From: Falsiroseomonas oleicola
GTDB lineage: Bacteria > Pseudomonadota > Alphaproteobacteria > Acetobacterales > Acetobacteraceae
Reading direction: 5' to 3'
DNA: 64,000 nt
Assembly: GCF_019029495.1 (NCBI RefSeq)
Contig: NZ_JAERQM010000010.1
Span: 1 to 64,000 of the forward strand
The translations under genes and the position numbers were made by a program. Numbering within the stretch: position 1 is the stretch's first letter; each line of letters begins with the position of its first letter. The notes below the pieces were generated by a model. It ran no database searches. It was not told the DNA's origin and was given only the letters and a program-made list of their open reading frames with translations. Shown piece after piece: positions 39,034 to 47,553 of the stretch.

Positions 39034-39055
39034 CCGAAGGGCAAATTTCCGCATT

Positions 39056-40009
39056 TCACCCCAACACCCTCCTCAGCCACTCCCCACCCCCCGCCGCCGC
39101 CCTTCGCGCCGCCCGCACATGGTTCAGCGCCCGCAAGAACCCATGCGCCGTCCCCGCAAACACCTCCTGCTCCACCTCCACCCCCGCCGCCCGCAGCGCA
39201 TCGCCCATCGCCAAATTCTCGGAAGCCAGCACATCTAGCTCCGCCACATGCAACAGGCAGGGCGGCAGTCCGCGCAGATCGGCGCGGAGGGGGCTCGCCA
39301 CCGGGTTCAGCCGGTCGGCATGGCGTGGCGCGTAGCAGTCCCAATAGAACCGCATCTTCTCCCGCGTCAGGAAATAGCCATCGGCAAATTCCCGATAACT
39401 CGGCGTTTCGAAGTCCGCGTCGAACACCCCGTAATTCAGCAATAGCCCCGAAAGCCGCAGCCCCGGATCGGTCCGCCGCAGCAGCAGCGCCACGCCCATC
39501 GCCAGGTTCGCCCCCGCGCTGTCCCCGCCGAGCACGATCCGCGCCGGGTCCAGCCCCCATTCCGCGCCCTGCGTCGCCACCCAGCGCACCACGGCCGCGC
39601 ATTCCTCCACCGCCTGGGGGAAGGGCGCCTCCGGGCTCATCGCATAGTCCGGGCCGATCACGGCGCAGCCGGCGGAGGCCGCGTATTCGCGCATCAGCCG
39701 GTCATGCGTGTCGATGCTGTTCCACACCCAGCCGCCGCCATGCAGATAGACCAGCACGGGCAGCGTGCCCTCCACCGGGCGGTGCAGCCGGCACAGCAGC
39801 CGGCGGCCGCGGATCGGCAGCCAGCGATCGGCGCTTTCGGCCATCACCGGGCCGCCCTCGGTCAGGGGGATGTTCATTGCCTCGGTCAGCGCCCGAGCGG
39901 TGTCCAGCGGCAGGGTCAGGGTGATGGGCGGCTGCTTGGCGCCCTCCGCCTCCATCATCGCGTTGAAGGCGAGCATTTCCGGGTCCCAGCGGGGGTCTTG
40001 GGCGGGCAT
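39056..40009 (-). CDS. Alpha/beta hydrolase, hormone-sensitive-lipase (HSL) family esterase
   Basis: A 317-residue carboxylesterase. The HSL oxyanion motif VYLHGGGWVWN, nucleophile elbow VLGGDSAGANLAM, acid Asp in AELDVLASEN and His in GTAHGFLRAL form the triad. ATG 40009 is preferred over ATG 40024 because AAGGGAG lies directly upstream of it. It is probably cytoplasmic, as no signal peptide is visible. It converges with the AT-rich ParA module and is divergent from the acyl-CoA synthetase gene. Confidence 0.88.
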   Translation of the reverse strand: MPAQDPRWDPEMLAFNAMMEAEGAKQPPITLTLPLDTARALTEAMNIPLTEGGPVMAESADRWLPIRGRRLLCRLHRPVEGTLPVLVYLHGGGWVWNSIDTHDRLMREYAASAGCAVIGPDYAMSPEAPFPQAVEECAAVVRWVATQGAEWGLDPARIVLGGDSAGANLAMGVALLLRRTDPGLRLSGLLLNYGVFDADFETPSYREFADGYFLTREKMRFYWDCYAPRHADRLNPVASPLRADLRGLPPCLLHVAELDVLASENLAMGDALRAAGVEVEQEVFAGTAHGFLRALNHVRAARRAAAGGGEWLRRVLG

Positions 40010-40115
40010 TGTGGCTCCCTTCATCGGTTCCGCGCTATCGAAGGCGGGAAGACGGCGGCTGCCAAGCCCCCTTGCGTTGCGGCGCGACCGTCACGGCCCC
40101 ATGTTGCATTGCACA

Positions 40116-42743
40116 ATGAGCCTTTCCTCCAGCCTCTCCCACCATTCCGCGGTGCGCTTCCGCGAACAGGCCCTGTACCGGCCGCGCCATGTGGTGCTGG
40201 TGGCCGATCCCGCCGTGCCGTCCTCCGCGCCCATCCGCCACAACCTCGAATCCGGCGGATTCAGCGGCAGCCTGATGGTGCTGGGGGATGTGGCGGGCAT
40301 CGCCGGCCTGGCCCAGGCGCCGGACCTCGCCGTGCTGTCCGTGGCGCCAGGGCTGGTGGAGCCCGCCATGGCGGCGCTCTCCGCCCGAGGCTGCCATGCC
40401 GTGGTGGTGCCGGGCGCGGCGCCGGACCTCGCCGGCGCCAGCCGTCGCACGGGCGTGCGCGCGCTGGGGCAGGGCAGCTTCGGCATCTGCGTGCCGGGCA
40501 TCGGGTTGAACGCCTCGCTGTCGCATCTGCCGCCCCGGCGCGGGCGGTTGGCGCTGGTCGGGCAATCCTCCGCCCTCAGCCGCGCGGTGCTTGATTGGGC
40601 GGAGGCGGAGGCGGTCGGCTTCAGCCATGTCATCGGCATCGGCGAGAATGACGACCTCGGCTTCGCCCATGCGCTGGACTGGCTGTCCCGCGACCCCGGC
40701 ACCGGCGCCATCCTGCTGGAACTGCGCCACATCAAGAACCGCCGCATGTTCATCTCCGCCGCCCGCGCCGCCGCGCGGATGCGCCCGGTGGTCGCGATCC
40801 GCGCCGGGGGGCGGCTGGCCGACCCCTCCGGCACCGCCGATGCGGTGATGGAAGCGGCGCTGCGCCGGGCCGGCGTGCTGCGGGTGACGGGGCTGGACGA
40901 CCTGCTCTCAGCGGCGGAGACGCTGGCGCGGGTGAAGCTCGGCACAGGCGTGGCGCCGGGGGCGGGCATCGCTTTGGTGGCCAATTCCACGGGGCTCGGG
41001 CTGCTGGCGGCCGATGCGGTGCTGGAAGGTGGGGCGCGTCTGGCGACCCTGCCGGCGGAGGCGATGCAGGCGCTGGAAATCGGCCTGCGCCCTGGCTGGT
41101 CCGGCGCCAATCCGCTGATCCTGGGGCCGGGCGCGGCGACCGGGCTGGGGGAGGCGGCGATGATGCTGGCCGGCATCCGCCAGGTGGATGCCGTGGTGGC
41201 GCTGCATGCGCCGGAGGCCGGGGAGGATGCGGCGCTGCTGGCCGCCACCCTCTCCGCCGCCGCCAAGGCGACCCGGGCGGCGCCGATCCTGGTCTGCTGG
41301 TCCGGCCAGGCCACGGCGGGCGCCCAGCGCGGCGCCCTGGCCGCCGCCGGGCTGGCGGTGTTCGCGACGCCGGAGGCCGCGGTGCGCGGCGCGCTGCATC
41401 TTTTGAAGGACCGCCAGAACCGTGCCGCCGCCGCCGAACTCCCCGGCCGCCAGGTGCTCGCCCTGCAGCCGGACCGCGCCGCCGTGCAGCGCATTCTGGC
41501 CGCCGTGCGGGCGGAGGGAAGGCTGTCGCTGGCGGAGGATGAGGCGCTGGCGCTGCTCGCCGCCTATGGGCTCCCGGTGGTGGCCGGGCAGGTCGCCGCC
41601 GATGTGGCGGGGGCGGAGGCGGCGGCGCAGGCCCTGGGCTTCCCGGTGGTGCTGAAACTCCGCTGCCCCGACATCGCCCGCAAGACGGAGGTCGGCGGCG
41701 TCGTGCTCGGCCTGCGCAGCCGCCTCGCGGTGCGGGAGGCGGCGGAGGCGATGCTGGACCGCGTGGCGCGGGAACGGCCTGGGGCGCGGCTGACCGGCTT
41801 CCTGGTGCAACGCCAGGCCCAGGGGGCGCAGGAGCTGCGCATGCGACTGGGGGACGACGCCATGTTTGGCCCCTTCATCGGCTTCGGCCTGGGCGGCACC
41901 GCGGCCGACCTGCTGCGGGATGAGGGCTTCGACCTGCCGCCGCTGAACCACGCTTTGGCCGGCGCGCTGATCGGCCGCAGCCGCGCCGCGCCCTTGTTGG
42001 CGGGCTATCGCGACCATGCGGCGGTGGATCTGGATGCGGTGGCGGGTGCGCTGGTGCGCCTCTCGCAGATCGCGGTGGATTTTCCGGAGATCGAAAGCCT
42101 CGGCGTGAATCCGCTCTTCGCCTCGGCCGGTGGGGTGATGGCGGCCGATGCCTCCTGCCGGCTGCGCCCGGCGGGCCGCAAGGCCATGCTCGCCGTGCCA
42201 CCCTATCCGGAGGAGCTGTCGGCACCCTGGCAGGCACGGTCGGGCGAGACGCTGCTGGTGCGGCCGATCCGGCCGGAGGATGCCGAGGCCCATGCCGAGA
42301 TGTTCCGCCGCCTGACGCCGGAGGATGTGCGCTGGCGCTTCTTCAGCCAGATGCGGGAACTGCCGCCGGTGCAGATCGCCCGGCTGACCCAGATCGACTA
42401 CGACCGCGAGATCGCCTTTGTCGCCATGCGCCGTCGGCCGGATGGGTCGGAGGACATGCTCGGCATCTCCCGCCTGATCCGGGAATCAGATGGCCAGACG
42501 GCGGAATTCGCCGTGGTGGTGGATGCGGCGATGAAGGGCCAGGGCCTCGGTCGGCACCTGATGCAGCGCCTGTTCGACTGGGCGCAGGCGGAGGGGGTGC
42601 GCCACATCGTCGGCCAGATCCTGGCCGACAACGCCCCCATGCTCGCCTTCATCCGCGCCCTCGGCTTCACCACCCGGCGCAGCCCGGAGGATGAGGAGGT
42701 GGTGGAGGCCCGGCGGGAGATCCCGCCAAGCCCCGCGGCTTAG
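40116..42743 (+). CDS. Acyl-CoA synthetase (ADP-forming)-like protein fused to GNAT acetyltransferase (Pat type)
   Basis: An 875-residue protein with the architecture of protein lysine acetyltransferase Pat/YfiQ. A CoA-binding and succinyl-CoA-ligase-like region (about 10-440) is followed by an ATP-grasp domain (about 450-690, with GFPVVLKLRCPDIARKTEVGG). A GNAT domain (about 709-865) follows, with LLVRPIRPEDAEAHAEMFRRL, VVDAAMKGQGLGRHLMQRL (the acetyl-CoA pyrophosphate loop) and an ADNAPML segment. It likely acetylates lysines in acyl-CoA synthetases and other enzymes. The start could also be ATG 40101; neither has a clear ribosome site. It converges with the XRE regulator, overlapping by 4 bp. 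Confidence 0.85.
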   Translation: MSLSSSLSHHSAVRFREQALYRPRHVVLVADPAVPSSAPIRHNLESGGFSGSLMVLGDVAGIAGLAQAPDLAVLSVAPGLVEPAMAALSARGCHAVVVPGAAPDLAGASRRTGVRALGQGSFGICVPGIGLNASLSHLPPRRGRLALVGQSSALSRAVLDWAEAEAVGFSHVIGIGENDDLGFAHALDWLSRDPGTGAILLELRHIKNRRMFISAARAAARMRPVVAIRAGGRLADPSGTADAVMEAALRRAGVLRVTGLDDLLSAAETLARVKLGTGVAPGAGIALVANSTGLGLLAADAVLEGGARLATLPAEAMQALEIGLRPGWSGANPLILGPGAATGLGEAAMMLAGIRQVDAVVALHAPEAGEDAALLAATLSAAAKATRAAPILVCWSGQATAGAQRGALAAAGLAVFATPEAAVRGALHLLKDRQNRAAAAELPGRQVLALQPDRAAVQRILAAVRAEGRLSLAEDEALALLAAYGLPVVAGQVAADVAGAEAAAQALGFPVVLKLRCPDIARKTEVGGVVLGLRSRLAVREAAEAMLDRVARERPGARLTGFLVQRQAQGAQELRMRLGDDAMFGPFIGFGLGGTAADLLRDEGFDLPPLNHALAGALIGRSRAAPLLAGYRDHAAVDLDAVAGALVRLSQIAVDFPEIESLGVNPLFASAGGVMAADASCRLRPAGRKAMLAVPPYPEELSAPWQARSGETLLVRPIRPEDAEAHAEMFRRLTPEDVRWRFFSQMRELPPVQIARLTQIDYDREIAFVAMRRRPDGSEDMLGISRLIRESDGQTAEFAVVVDAAMKGQGLGRHLMQRLFDWAQAEGVRHIVGQILADNAPMLAFIRALGFTTRRSPEDEEVVEARREIPPSPAA

Positions 42744-43615
42744 CCGCCGCTGGCGCGGATCAGTTCCCGCACCCGCGCCGCCGCGGCCGCACCCTTCATC
42801 GCGTCGCGCCAGGCGACTTCCGCCACGCGCTGATGCGCCGCCACCGCCTCATCCGCCGCGGTGATGGAGCCGACGCCGAGGCCGCCATTCGGGGGGGTAT
42901 CGGCCGGGAAGGGGGAGGAGACGACATGCGCCCTTTCCCGCCCGCGCAGCACCATGAAGCCGCCGGTGGGCTCGACGCCCGAGGCGAGGCCGATCTGCAC
43001 GCCGATCGGCACGCTTTCCATCATCGCGGCGATCGCCTCCGCCTCCGCCCGCGCCGCCGCCAGGCAGCGCTGGCGGGTGCGTTCCGGCACCGGCAGGCCG
43101 GCGGCCACGCCATCCTGCAGGAAGCGGCGCAGGGCGGCCTCGCCGAGGATGGCGATGATGGTCGGGCGGCGTGCCGCATGCAGGCGCTTGCGGGCCGAGA
43201 GGAGCCCCAGCGCCTGGTCGGCGCTGGCACGCGCCTGGAGGCGTTCCGGCGCCGCATCCGCGGCCTCGGTCCAGGCCTCGCCGACGGCGCCGTCGAAGGC
43301 ATCCGTGGTGGTCTGGTAGCAGAAGGCGCCGCCGACGATCAGGATCTGATCCGCCTGCTCCTCCACCTGGCGCAGCCGTTCCTGGAAGGCCAGGGGGCGG
43401 GCGAAATACTCGACGCCGATGCCGAGCAGCGACAGCGGCGAAATCTTCAGAAGCTCCGCGAGGCGCCGGATCGTGTCCAGCTTGATGACCTCGCCCTTCT
43501 CATACCGGTACAGCGCGGCGCGGGAGACACCGAGGCGTGCCGCGATCTCCTCCGCCCGGAGGCCGGATTCGAGGCGGTAGGCGCGCAGTTGCTGCCCTAT
43601 GTCCGCGAAACGCAT
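42740..43615 (-). CDS. XRE-family transcriptional regulator with large C-terminal domain
   Basis: A 291-residue protein from ATG 43615. The N-terminal helix-turn-helix (about 5-60) reads RAEEIAARLGVSRAALYRYEKGEVIKLD. The C-terminal domain (about 90-290) contains no recognised ligand-binding motif and may sense a small molecule. An upstream in-frame ATG (43675) would add a non-conserved tail before the HTH. It ends overlapping the Pat-like gene on the opposite strand. Targets are unknown. Confidence 0.8.
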   Translation of the reverse strand: MRFADIGQQLRAYRLESGLRAEEIAARLGVSRAALYRYEKGEVIKLDTIRRLAELLKISPLSLLGIGVEYFARPLAFQERLRQVEEQADQILIVGGAFCYQTTTDAFDGAVGEAWTEAADAAPERLQARASADQALGLLSARKRLHAARRPTIIAILGEAALRRFLQDGVAAGLPVPERTRQRCLAAARAEAEAIAAMMESVPIGVQIGLASGVEPTGGFMVLRGRERAHVVSSPFPADTPPNGGLGVGSITAADEAVAAHQRVAEVAWRDAMKGAAAAARVRELIRASGG

Positions 43616-43773
43616 GCAATCCCCCGTAGGTCCATTGATCCAGATACAACCACGATCGGGGAGACAGAATCTCACGGATCGTGCGGCTGGCGCTAAAATG
43701 CGGGACGGCGGCGCTCAAGGCAACGCGAAAAGCACGGGAAAATGGTGGTCATTGCGGAGTCATAACGCCTCAT

Positions 43774-43802
43774 GGTTGTGAAAATTGTCATTCATCACAA
43801 CC
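43774..43802. promoter_or_regulatory. Inverted repeat in the gap between XRE gene and glxR
   Basis: GGTTGTGA (43774-43781) and TCACAACC (43795-43802) form a perfect 8-bp inverted repeat with a 13-base AT-rich spacer, in an otherwise gene-free 266-bp gap. The half-sites and spacing suit a dimeric regulator. It lies 159 bp upstream of the XRE gene start, so autoregulation is possible; a second hairpin after glxR is also possible. Confidence 0.4.
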
Positions 43803-43827
43803 CTGGAGGGCGCCGTCGCGTCAGGCT

Positions 43828-43854
43828 GACGCGGCGGGGGCATGCCGCCGCGTC
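43828..43854 (-). terminator. Hairpin terminator after glxR
   Basis: GACGCGGCGG and CCGCCGCGTC form a perfect 10-bp stem with a 7-nt loop, 27 bp downstream of the glxR stop codon. No U-tract follows, so it may need assistance, but its position fits the end of the hyi-pncA-glxR operon. Confidence 0.55.
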
Positions 43855-43881
43855 CTGCCATCCTCGTGGCGCCGATTTGCC

Positions 43882-44766
43882 TCAGGCGTCGGGTGCCACC
43901 TTGTGCGCGGCAAGTGTTTCCAAGGCCTTGACCATGCCGGAATGGTCCCACGCGGCCCCGCCGAGCGCGGCGCAGGCGGCGAAAAGCTGGGCAGTTGAGG
44001 CGGTATTGGGCAGTGCGACGCCCAGTTCCTTGCCCGCCTGCAGCGCCAGGTTGAGGTCCTTCTGGTGCAACTCAATCCGGAATCCCGGCGCGAAGGTGCG
44101 CTTGATCATCCGCTCACCGTGAAGTTCAAGTATACGTGAGGTGGCAAGTCCGCCCATCAGCGCCTGCCGTACCTTGGCCGGGTCCGCCCCCGCCTTGCTG
44201 GCGAAGACCAGGGCTTCGCCCACCGCCTCGATGGTCAGGGCGACGATGATCTGGTTGGCGACCTTGCAGGTCTGGCCGGCGCCGGTGTCGCCCACCAGGG
44301 TGATGTTCTTGCCCATGGCCTCGAACAAGGGCTTGGCCCGCTCGAAGGCCGCTTCGCTGCCGCCAACCATGATGGTCAGCGTCGCCTGCTTGGCGCCCAC
44401 CTCGCCGCCGGAGACCGGGGCATCGAGGTAGTCGCAGCCCTTCTCCGCGACCTTGGCGGCGAAGGTCTTGGTGGCGGTCGGGCTGATGGAGGACATGTCG
44501 ATCACCAGCTTGCCCGGGGCGAGGCCGGCCGCGACTCCGCCGGCGCCGAACAGCGCGGCTTCCACATCGGGGGTGTCGGGCACCATCAGGATGATGACCT
44601 CCGCCGCCGCGGCCACCGCGCTGGCATCCGGCAGGATGGTCAGCGCCTCCCGCAACTCGGCGGTCAGGCTGGCGCGGTCGGGGGCGCAGACCTCATGGCC
44701 CGCGGCCTTGAGATGGAGTGCCATGGGCTTGCCCATGATGCCGAGGCCGATGAATCCGATTTTCAT
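43882..44766 (-). CDS. glxR: 2-hydroxy-3-oxopropionate (tartronate semialdehyde) reductase
   Basis: A 294-residue beta-hydroxyacid dehydrogenase that reduces tartronate semialdehyde to glycerate with NAD(P)H. The N-terminal Rossmann motif is MKIGFIGLGIMGKPMALHL. The substrate loop has YLDAPVSGGEVGAKQATL, and the catalytic Lys lies in GAGQTCKVANQIIV. ATG 44766 precedes the Rossmann strand directly. It is last in an operon with hyi and pncA. hyi supplies the isomer pair hydroxypyruvate/tartronate semialdehyde, supporting glyoxylate assimilation, although glyoxylate carboligase is not in this window. Confidence 0.9.
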   Translation of the reverse strand: MKIGFIGLGIMGKPMALHLKAAGHEVCAPDRASLTAELREALTILPDASAVAAAAEVIILMVPDTPDVEAALFGAGGVAAGLAPGKLVIDMSSISPTATKTFAAKVAEKGCDYLDAPVSGGEVGAKQATLTIMVGGSEAAFERAKPLFEAMGKNITLVGDTGAGQTCKVANQIIVALTIEAVGEALVFASKAGADPAKVRQALMGGLATSRILELHGERMIKRTFAPGFRIELHQKDLNLALQAGKELGVALPNTASTAQLFAACAALGGAAWDHSGMVKALETLAAHKVAPDA

Positions 44767-44786
44767 TGCGAAGGTCTCCAGAGGTT

Positions 44787-45431
44787 TCAGATGAGGGCGG
44801 AGGCGGTGGTGAAGTGGATGCCGGCCGCGGCCAGGCGCCGGCGGCTGGCATCGAGGGCCTCCAGGGGACCGAGCCGGGCACAGGCATCCTCGACCAGCCA
44901 GGTCTCGAAGCCGAGGGCCGCGGCATCCTCGGCGGTCCAGTCGACGCAGTAGGGGCGGGTGATGCCGGCGATGAACAGGCGCCGCACCCCCACGGCCCGC
45001 AGCCATTCGGCGAGGCCCGTCCCAGTTTTCCGGTCATTTTCCCGGAATGCGGAATAACTGTCGATCGTGGGACGGAATCCCTTGCGCAGCACAAGCACGA
45101 CCTTGGCCTGGTCCAGCGCGGAATGGATCGCCGCGCCCGGCGTGGCCCGCACGCCATGGTCGGGCCACAGCACCTGTGGCCCGTAGGGGGTCTCCACCTG
45201 GTCCAGCGGCGCGCGGCCGGGGTGCTGGGAGGCGAAGGACAGGTGCCGCGGGTGGTGCCAGTCCTGCGTGACCACGGCCCGCGCGATGGGCCCGGCCAGG
45301 ATGCGGTTGATGACCGGGATCACCGCCTCCGCCCCCGGCACCGGCAGCTCGTCGGGGCACAGATCCATGAAGGTCGGCTGCGGGTCCACGACCAGCAGCA
45401 GATCCTCCTGCGGGTGCAGGGGGGCGGGCAT
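44787..45431 (-). CDS. pncA: Nicotinamidase PncA
   Basis: A 214-residue isochorismatase-fold amidase that converts nicotinamide to nicotinate for NAD salvage. The catalytic triad is Asp16 (LLLVVDPQ), Lys117 (VLRKGF) and Cys162 (RPYCVDWTAEDA). Metal ligands appear in TQDWHHPRHLSFASQHPG, and the family segments VLWPDHGV and TIDSYSAF are present. It lies 3 bp after hyi and 20 bp before glxR, an unusual placement for a salvage enzyme. A related amide substrate cannot be excluded. Confidence 0.87.
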   Translation of the reverse strand: MPAPLHPQEDLLLVVDPQPTFMDLCPDELPVPGAEAVIPVINRILAGPIARAVVTQDWHHPRHLSFASQHPGRAPLDQVETPYGPQVLWPDHGVRATPGAAIHSALDQAKVVLVLRKGFRPTIDSYSAFRENDRKTGTGLAEWLRAVGVRRLFIAGITRPYCVDWTAEDAAALGFETWLVEDACARLGPLEALDASRRRLAAAGIHFTTASALI

Positions 45432-45434
45432 GGC

Positions 45435-46214
45435 TCAGCCCTTGTAGGGGCTGAACCAGCCGAGGCCCGCCACCGTCTCGCCGGCTGGGCGGTATTCGCA
45501 GCCGATCCAGCCCCGGAAGCCCAGCGCGTCGATCCGGTCGAAGACGAAGGGCCAGTTCACCTCGCCGGTGCCGGGCTCGTTGCGGCCGGGATTGTCGGCC
45601 ACCTGCATATGGGCGATCAGCGGCAGGTGCTTTTCCACCCGCTTGACGATGTCGCCCTCGGTGATCTGGCAGTGATACAGGTCGAACTGCATGCCGACCT
45701 TCTCCGCCCCGATCGCCTGGATGATGGCGGCGGCCTGGTCGGTGGTGTTCAGGAAGAAGCCGGGAATGTCGCGGTGGTTGATCGGCTCGATCACCGGCTT
45801 CACACCGGCGGGCGCGGCCAGCTCCGCCGCCCAGGCGAGGTTGGCCGCGAGCGTCGCGGTCATCGCGTCATGCGGCACGCCGGCCGGCGCCAGGCCGGAC
45901 ATGACATGGATGCGCGGGCATTCCAGCGCCGCCGCATAGTCCAGCGCCTTGCGGAAACCTTCCTTGAACTCCGCCTGGCGGCCGGGCAGGGCGGCCTGGC
46001 CGCGCTCGCCCTGACTCCAGTCACCGGGCGGGCCGTTGAACAGCACCTGGGACAGGCCGTTGTCCTTCAGCCGGGTGGCGATCTCGGCGGCGGGGAAGTC
46101 ATAGGGGAACAGGAATTCCACCGCCTTGAAGCCGGCCTTGGCGGCGGCGGCGAAGCGGTCGAGGAATGGCAGCTCGGTGAACATCAGCGAGATATTGGCG
46201 GCAAAACGCGGCAT
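45435..46214 (-). CDS. hyi: Hydroxypyruvate isomerase
   Basis: A 259-residue TIM-barrel enzyme of the AP-endonuclease-2-like isomerase group, interconverting hydroxypyruvate and tartronate semialdehyde. It starts PRFAANISLMFTELPFLDRF, a strong Hyi signature. VIEPINHRDIPGFFLNTTDQA contains the metal-binding Glu, and QFDLYHCQITEGD and EPGTGEVNW follow. It is first in the hyi-pncA-glxR operon, next to the reductase that uses its product. Confidence 0.92.
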   Translation of the reverse strand: MPRFAANISLMFTELPFLDRFAAAAKAGFKAVEFLFPYDFPAAEIATRLKDNGLSQVLFNGPPGDWSQGERGQAALPGRQAEFKEGFRKALDYAAALECPRIHVMSGLAPAGVPHDAMTATLAANLAWAAELAAPAGVKPVIEPINHRDIPGFFLNTTDQAAAIIQAIGAEKVGMQFDLYHCQITEGDIVKRVEKHLPLIAHMQVADNPGRNEPGTGEVNWPFVFDRIDALGFRGWIGCEYRPAGETVAGLGWFSPYKG

Positions 46215-46369
46215 GGCGGTCTCCTTCCCCTCCGGTGATCCCGGACGGGGGTGATGCCTTGGCCCCCCGCGCCCGGCAAGCCCGCCGGCCCGGTGCGGGG
46301 TTGGGGCGGAGGATGCGTGCGCGCGGCTCGGGCTTCCGCTAAGTCTCGATTCCCAGGCTGGAATCCCCG

Positions 46370-47443
46370 ATGAGCCAAGACACCCTCCGCCCCGCCCGCC
46401 TGCTCGGTCTGGTTGCGCTGCTCGCGCTCGGCCTGGGCTGTTTCTGGGTGATGCGGCCCTTCATCTCCGCGCTGCTCTGGGCGGTGATCCTGACCTACAC
46501 GACCTGGCCCGCCTTCCGCATGCTGCGGGAGAAGACGGGCCTCGGCCCCGGCAGCGCCGCTTTGGTGATGGTGCTGGCGGAATTCGTGCTGATCGCCCTG
46601 CCTCTGGTCTTCGCCACGCCGACGACGCGGGAGGAGATCGACGGGCTGCGCAGCTCCTTCGAGAGCCTGCTGGTCACTGGCCTGCCCAGCCTCGCCACCT
46701 GGCTCGGCGGTCTTCCCTATGTGGGGGAGCCGATCCGGGGGCTGATGAGCGGCTGGGATTCCACCTTTGCCGGCCTGTTCGAGGCGATCAGCCCCTATGC
46801 GGGCGGCATCGCCAGCAATGCCCTGGCGGTGCTTCTGGCGCTGCTCTCGGGCATCGCCGAGCTCATCATGGCCATCTTCCTGGCCTTCTTCTTCTACCGC
46901 GACGGTCCCGCCATGGCGGCCCAGGCCGAGGCGGTGATGGAGAAGATGGCCGGTCCCGGCACGCGGCGGCTGATCCTGCTGACCGGCAATGTCACGCGCG
47001 GCGTGGTCTATGGCCTGCTGGGCACGGCGGTGGTGCAGGGGGCGATGACCGTCTTCGGGCTGTGGATCGCCGGCGTGCCGCAGCCGGTGCTGCTCGGAGT
47101 GGTGGCCGGCGTGCTCTCCATCCTGCCGGTGGGGGCGCCGCTGGTCTGGGTGCCGGCCACGATCTGGCTTTTCACCCAGGGGGAGACGGGCTGGGGGCTG
47201 TTCATGGGGGTCTACGGCGCCGCTGGGATATCGTCGGTGGACAACGTCATCCGGCCCTGGCTGATCAGCCGCGGCGCCGACCTGCCCTTGCTGCTGACGC
47301 TGCTGGGGGCGATCGGCGGGGTGATCGGGTTTGGCATCCTCGGGCTGTTCCTGGGGCCTGTTCTTCTGGCAGTCGGCTTCACCCTGCTGCGGGAATGGGC
47401 AGGGAAGGGGTCCTCGGCGCCTAGCGCCAAGCCCCTGACCTGA
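46370..47443 (+). CDS. AI-2E family (YdiK/TqsA/PerM-type) permease
   Basis: A 357-residue inner-membrane protein with about eight predicted helices, the length and layout of the AI-2E transporter family (PF01594). It has the paired N-terminal helices (ALGLGCFWVMRPFISALLWAVILTY) and the conserved C-terminal GVYGAAGISSVDNVIRPWLIS segment. Members transport diverse small molecules or ions; the AI-2 connection is not implied here. The following dpp operon is on the same strand but separate (110 bp). Confidence 0.85.
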   Translation: MSQDTLRPARLLGLVALLALGLGCFWVMRPFISALLWAVILTYTTWPAFRMLREKTGLGPGSAALVMVLAEFVLIALPLVFATPTTREEIDGLRSSFESLLVTGLPSLATWLGGLPYVGEPIRGLMSGWDSTFAGLFEAISPYAGGIASNALAVLLALLSGIAELIMAIFLAFFFYRDGPAMAAQAEAVMEKMAGPGTRRLILLTGNVTRGVVYGLLGTAVVQGAMTVFGLWIAGVPQPVLLGVVAGVLSILPVGAPLVWVPATIWLFTQGETGWGLFMGVYGAAGISSVDNVIRPWLISRGADLPLLLTLLGAIGGVIGFGILGLFLGPVLLAVGFTLLREWAGKGSSAPSAKPLT

Positions 47444-47553
47444 GATCGGGCTTCCGAAGCCCTTCGCGGCACGATATGGACCATGGTCTGACAGGCAGGT
47501 TTCCGGCAGGCGGGCGCAACGACCCGTCGCCCTTCAAGCAGGGGGTATCTGGG

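Larger units (their letters stand above)
37534..39035. other. AT-rich islet carrying a ParA-type two-gene module
   Basis: Base composition drops sharply at both edges. Codons such as ATA, TTA, AAA and AAT are common here but rare elsewhere in the window. The islet contains a 172-bp AT-rich leader, a ParA-like gene and a 129-residue gene, and ends 20 bp from a GC-rich esterase gene. No integrase, tRNA, transposase or clear flanking direct repeat was found, so horizontal origin is inferred from composition only. Confidence 0.75.

Noticed and set aside
39765-40115. N-terminal extension of the Pat-like protein to 39765
   Set aside because: The extension runs antisense through the esterase gene and has no recognisable sequence.
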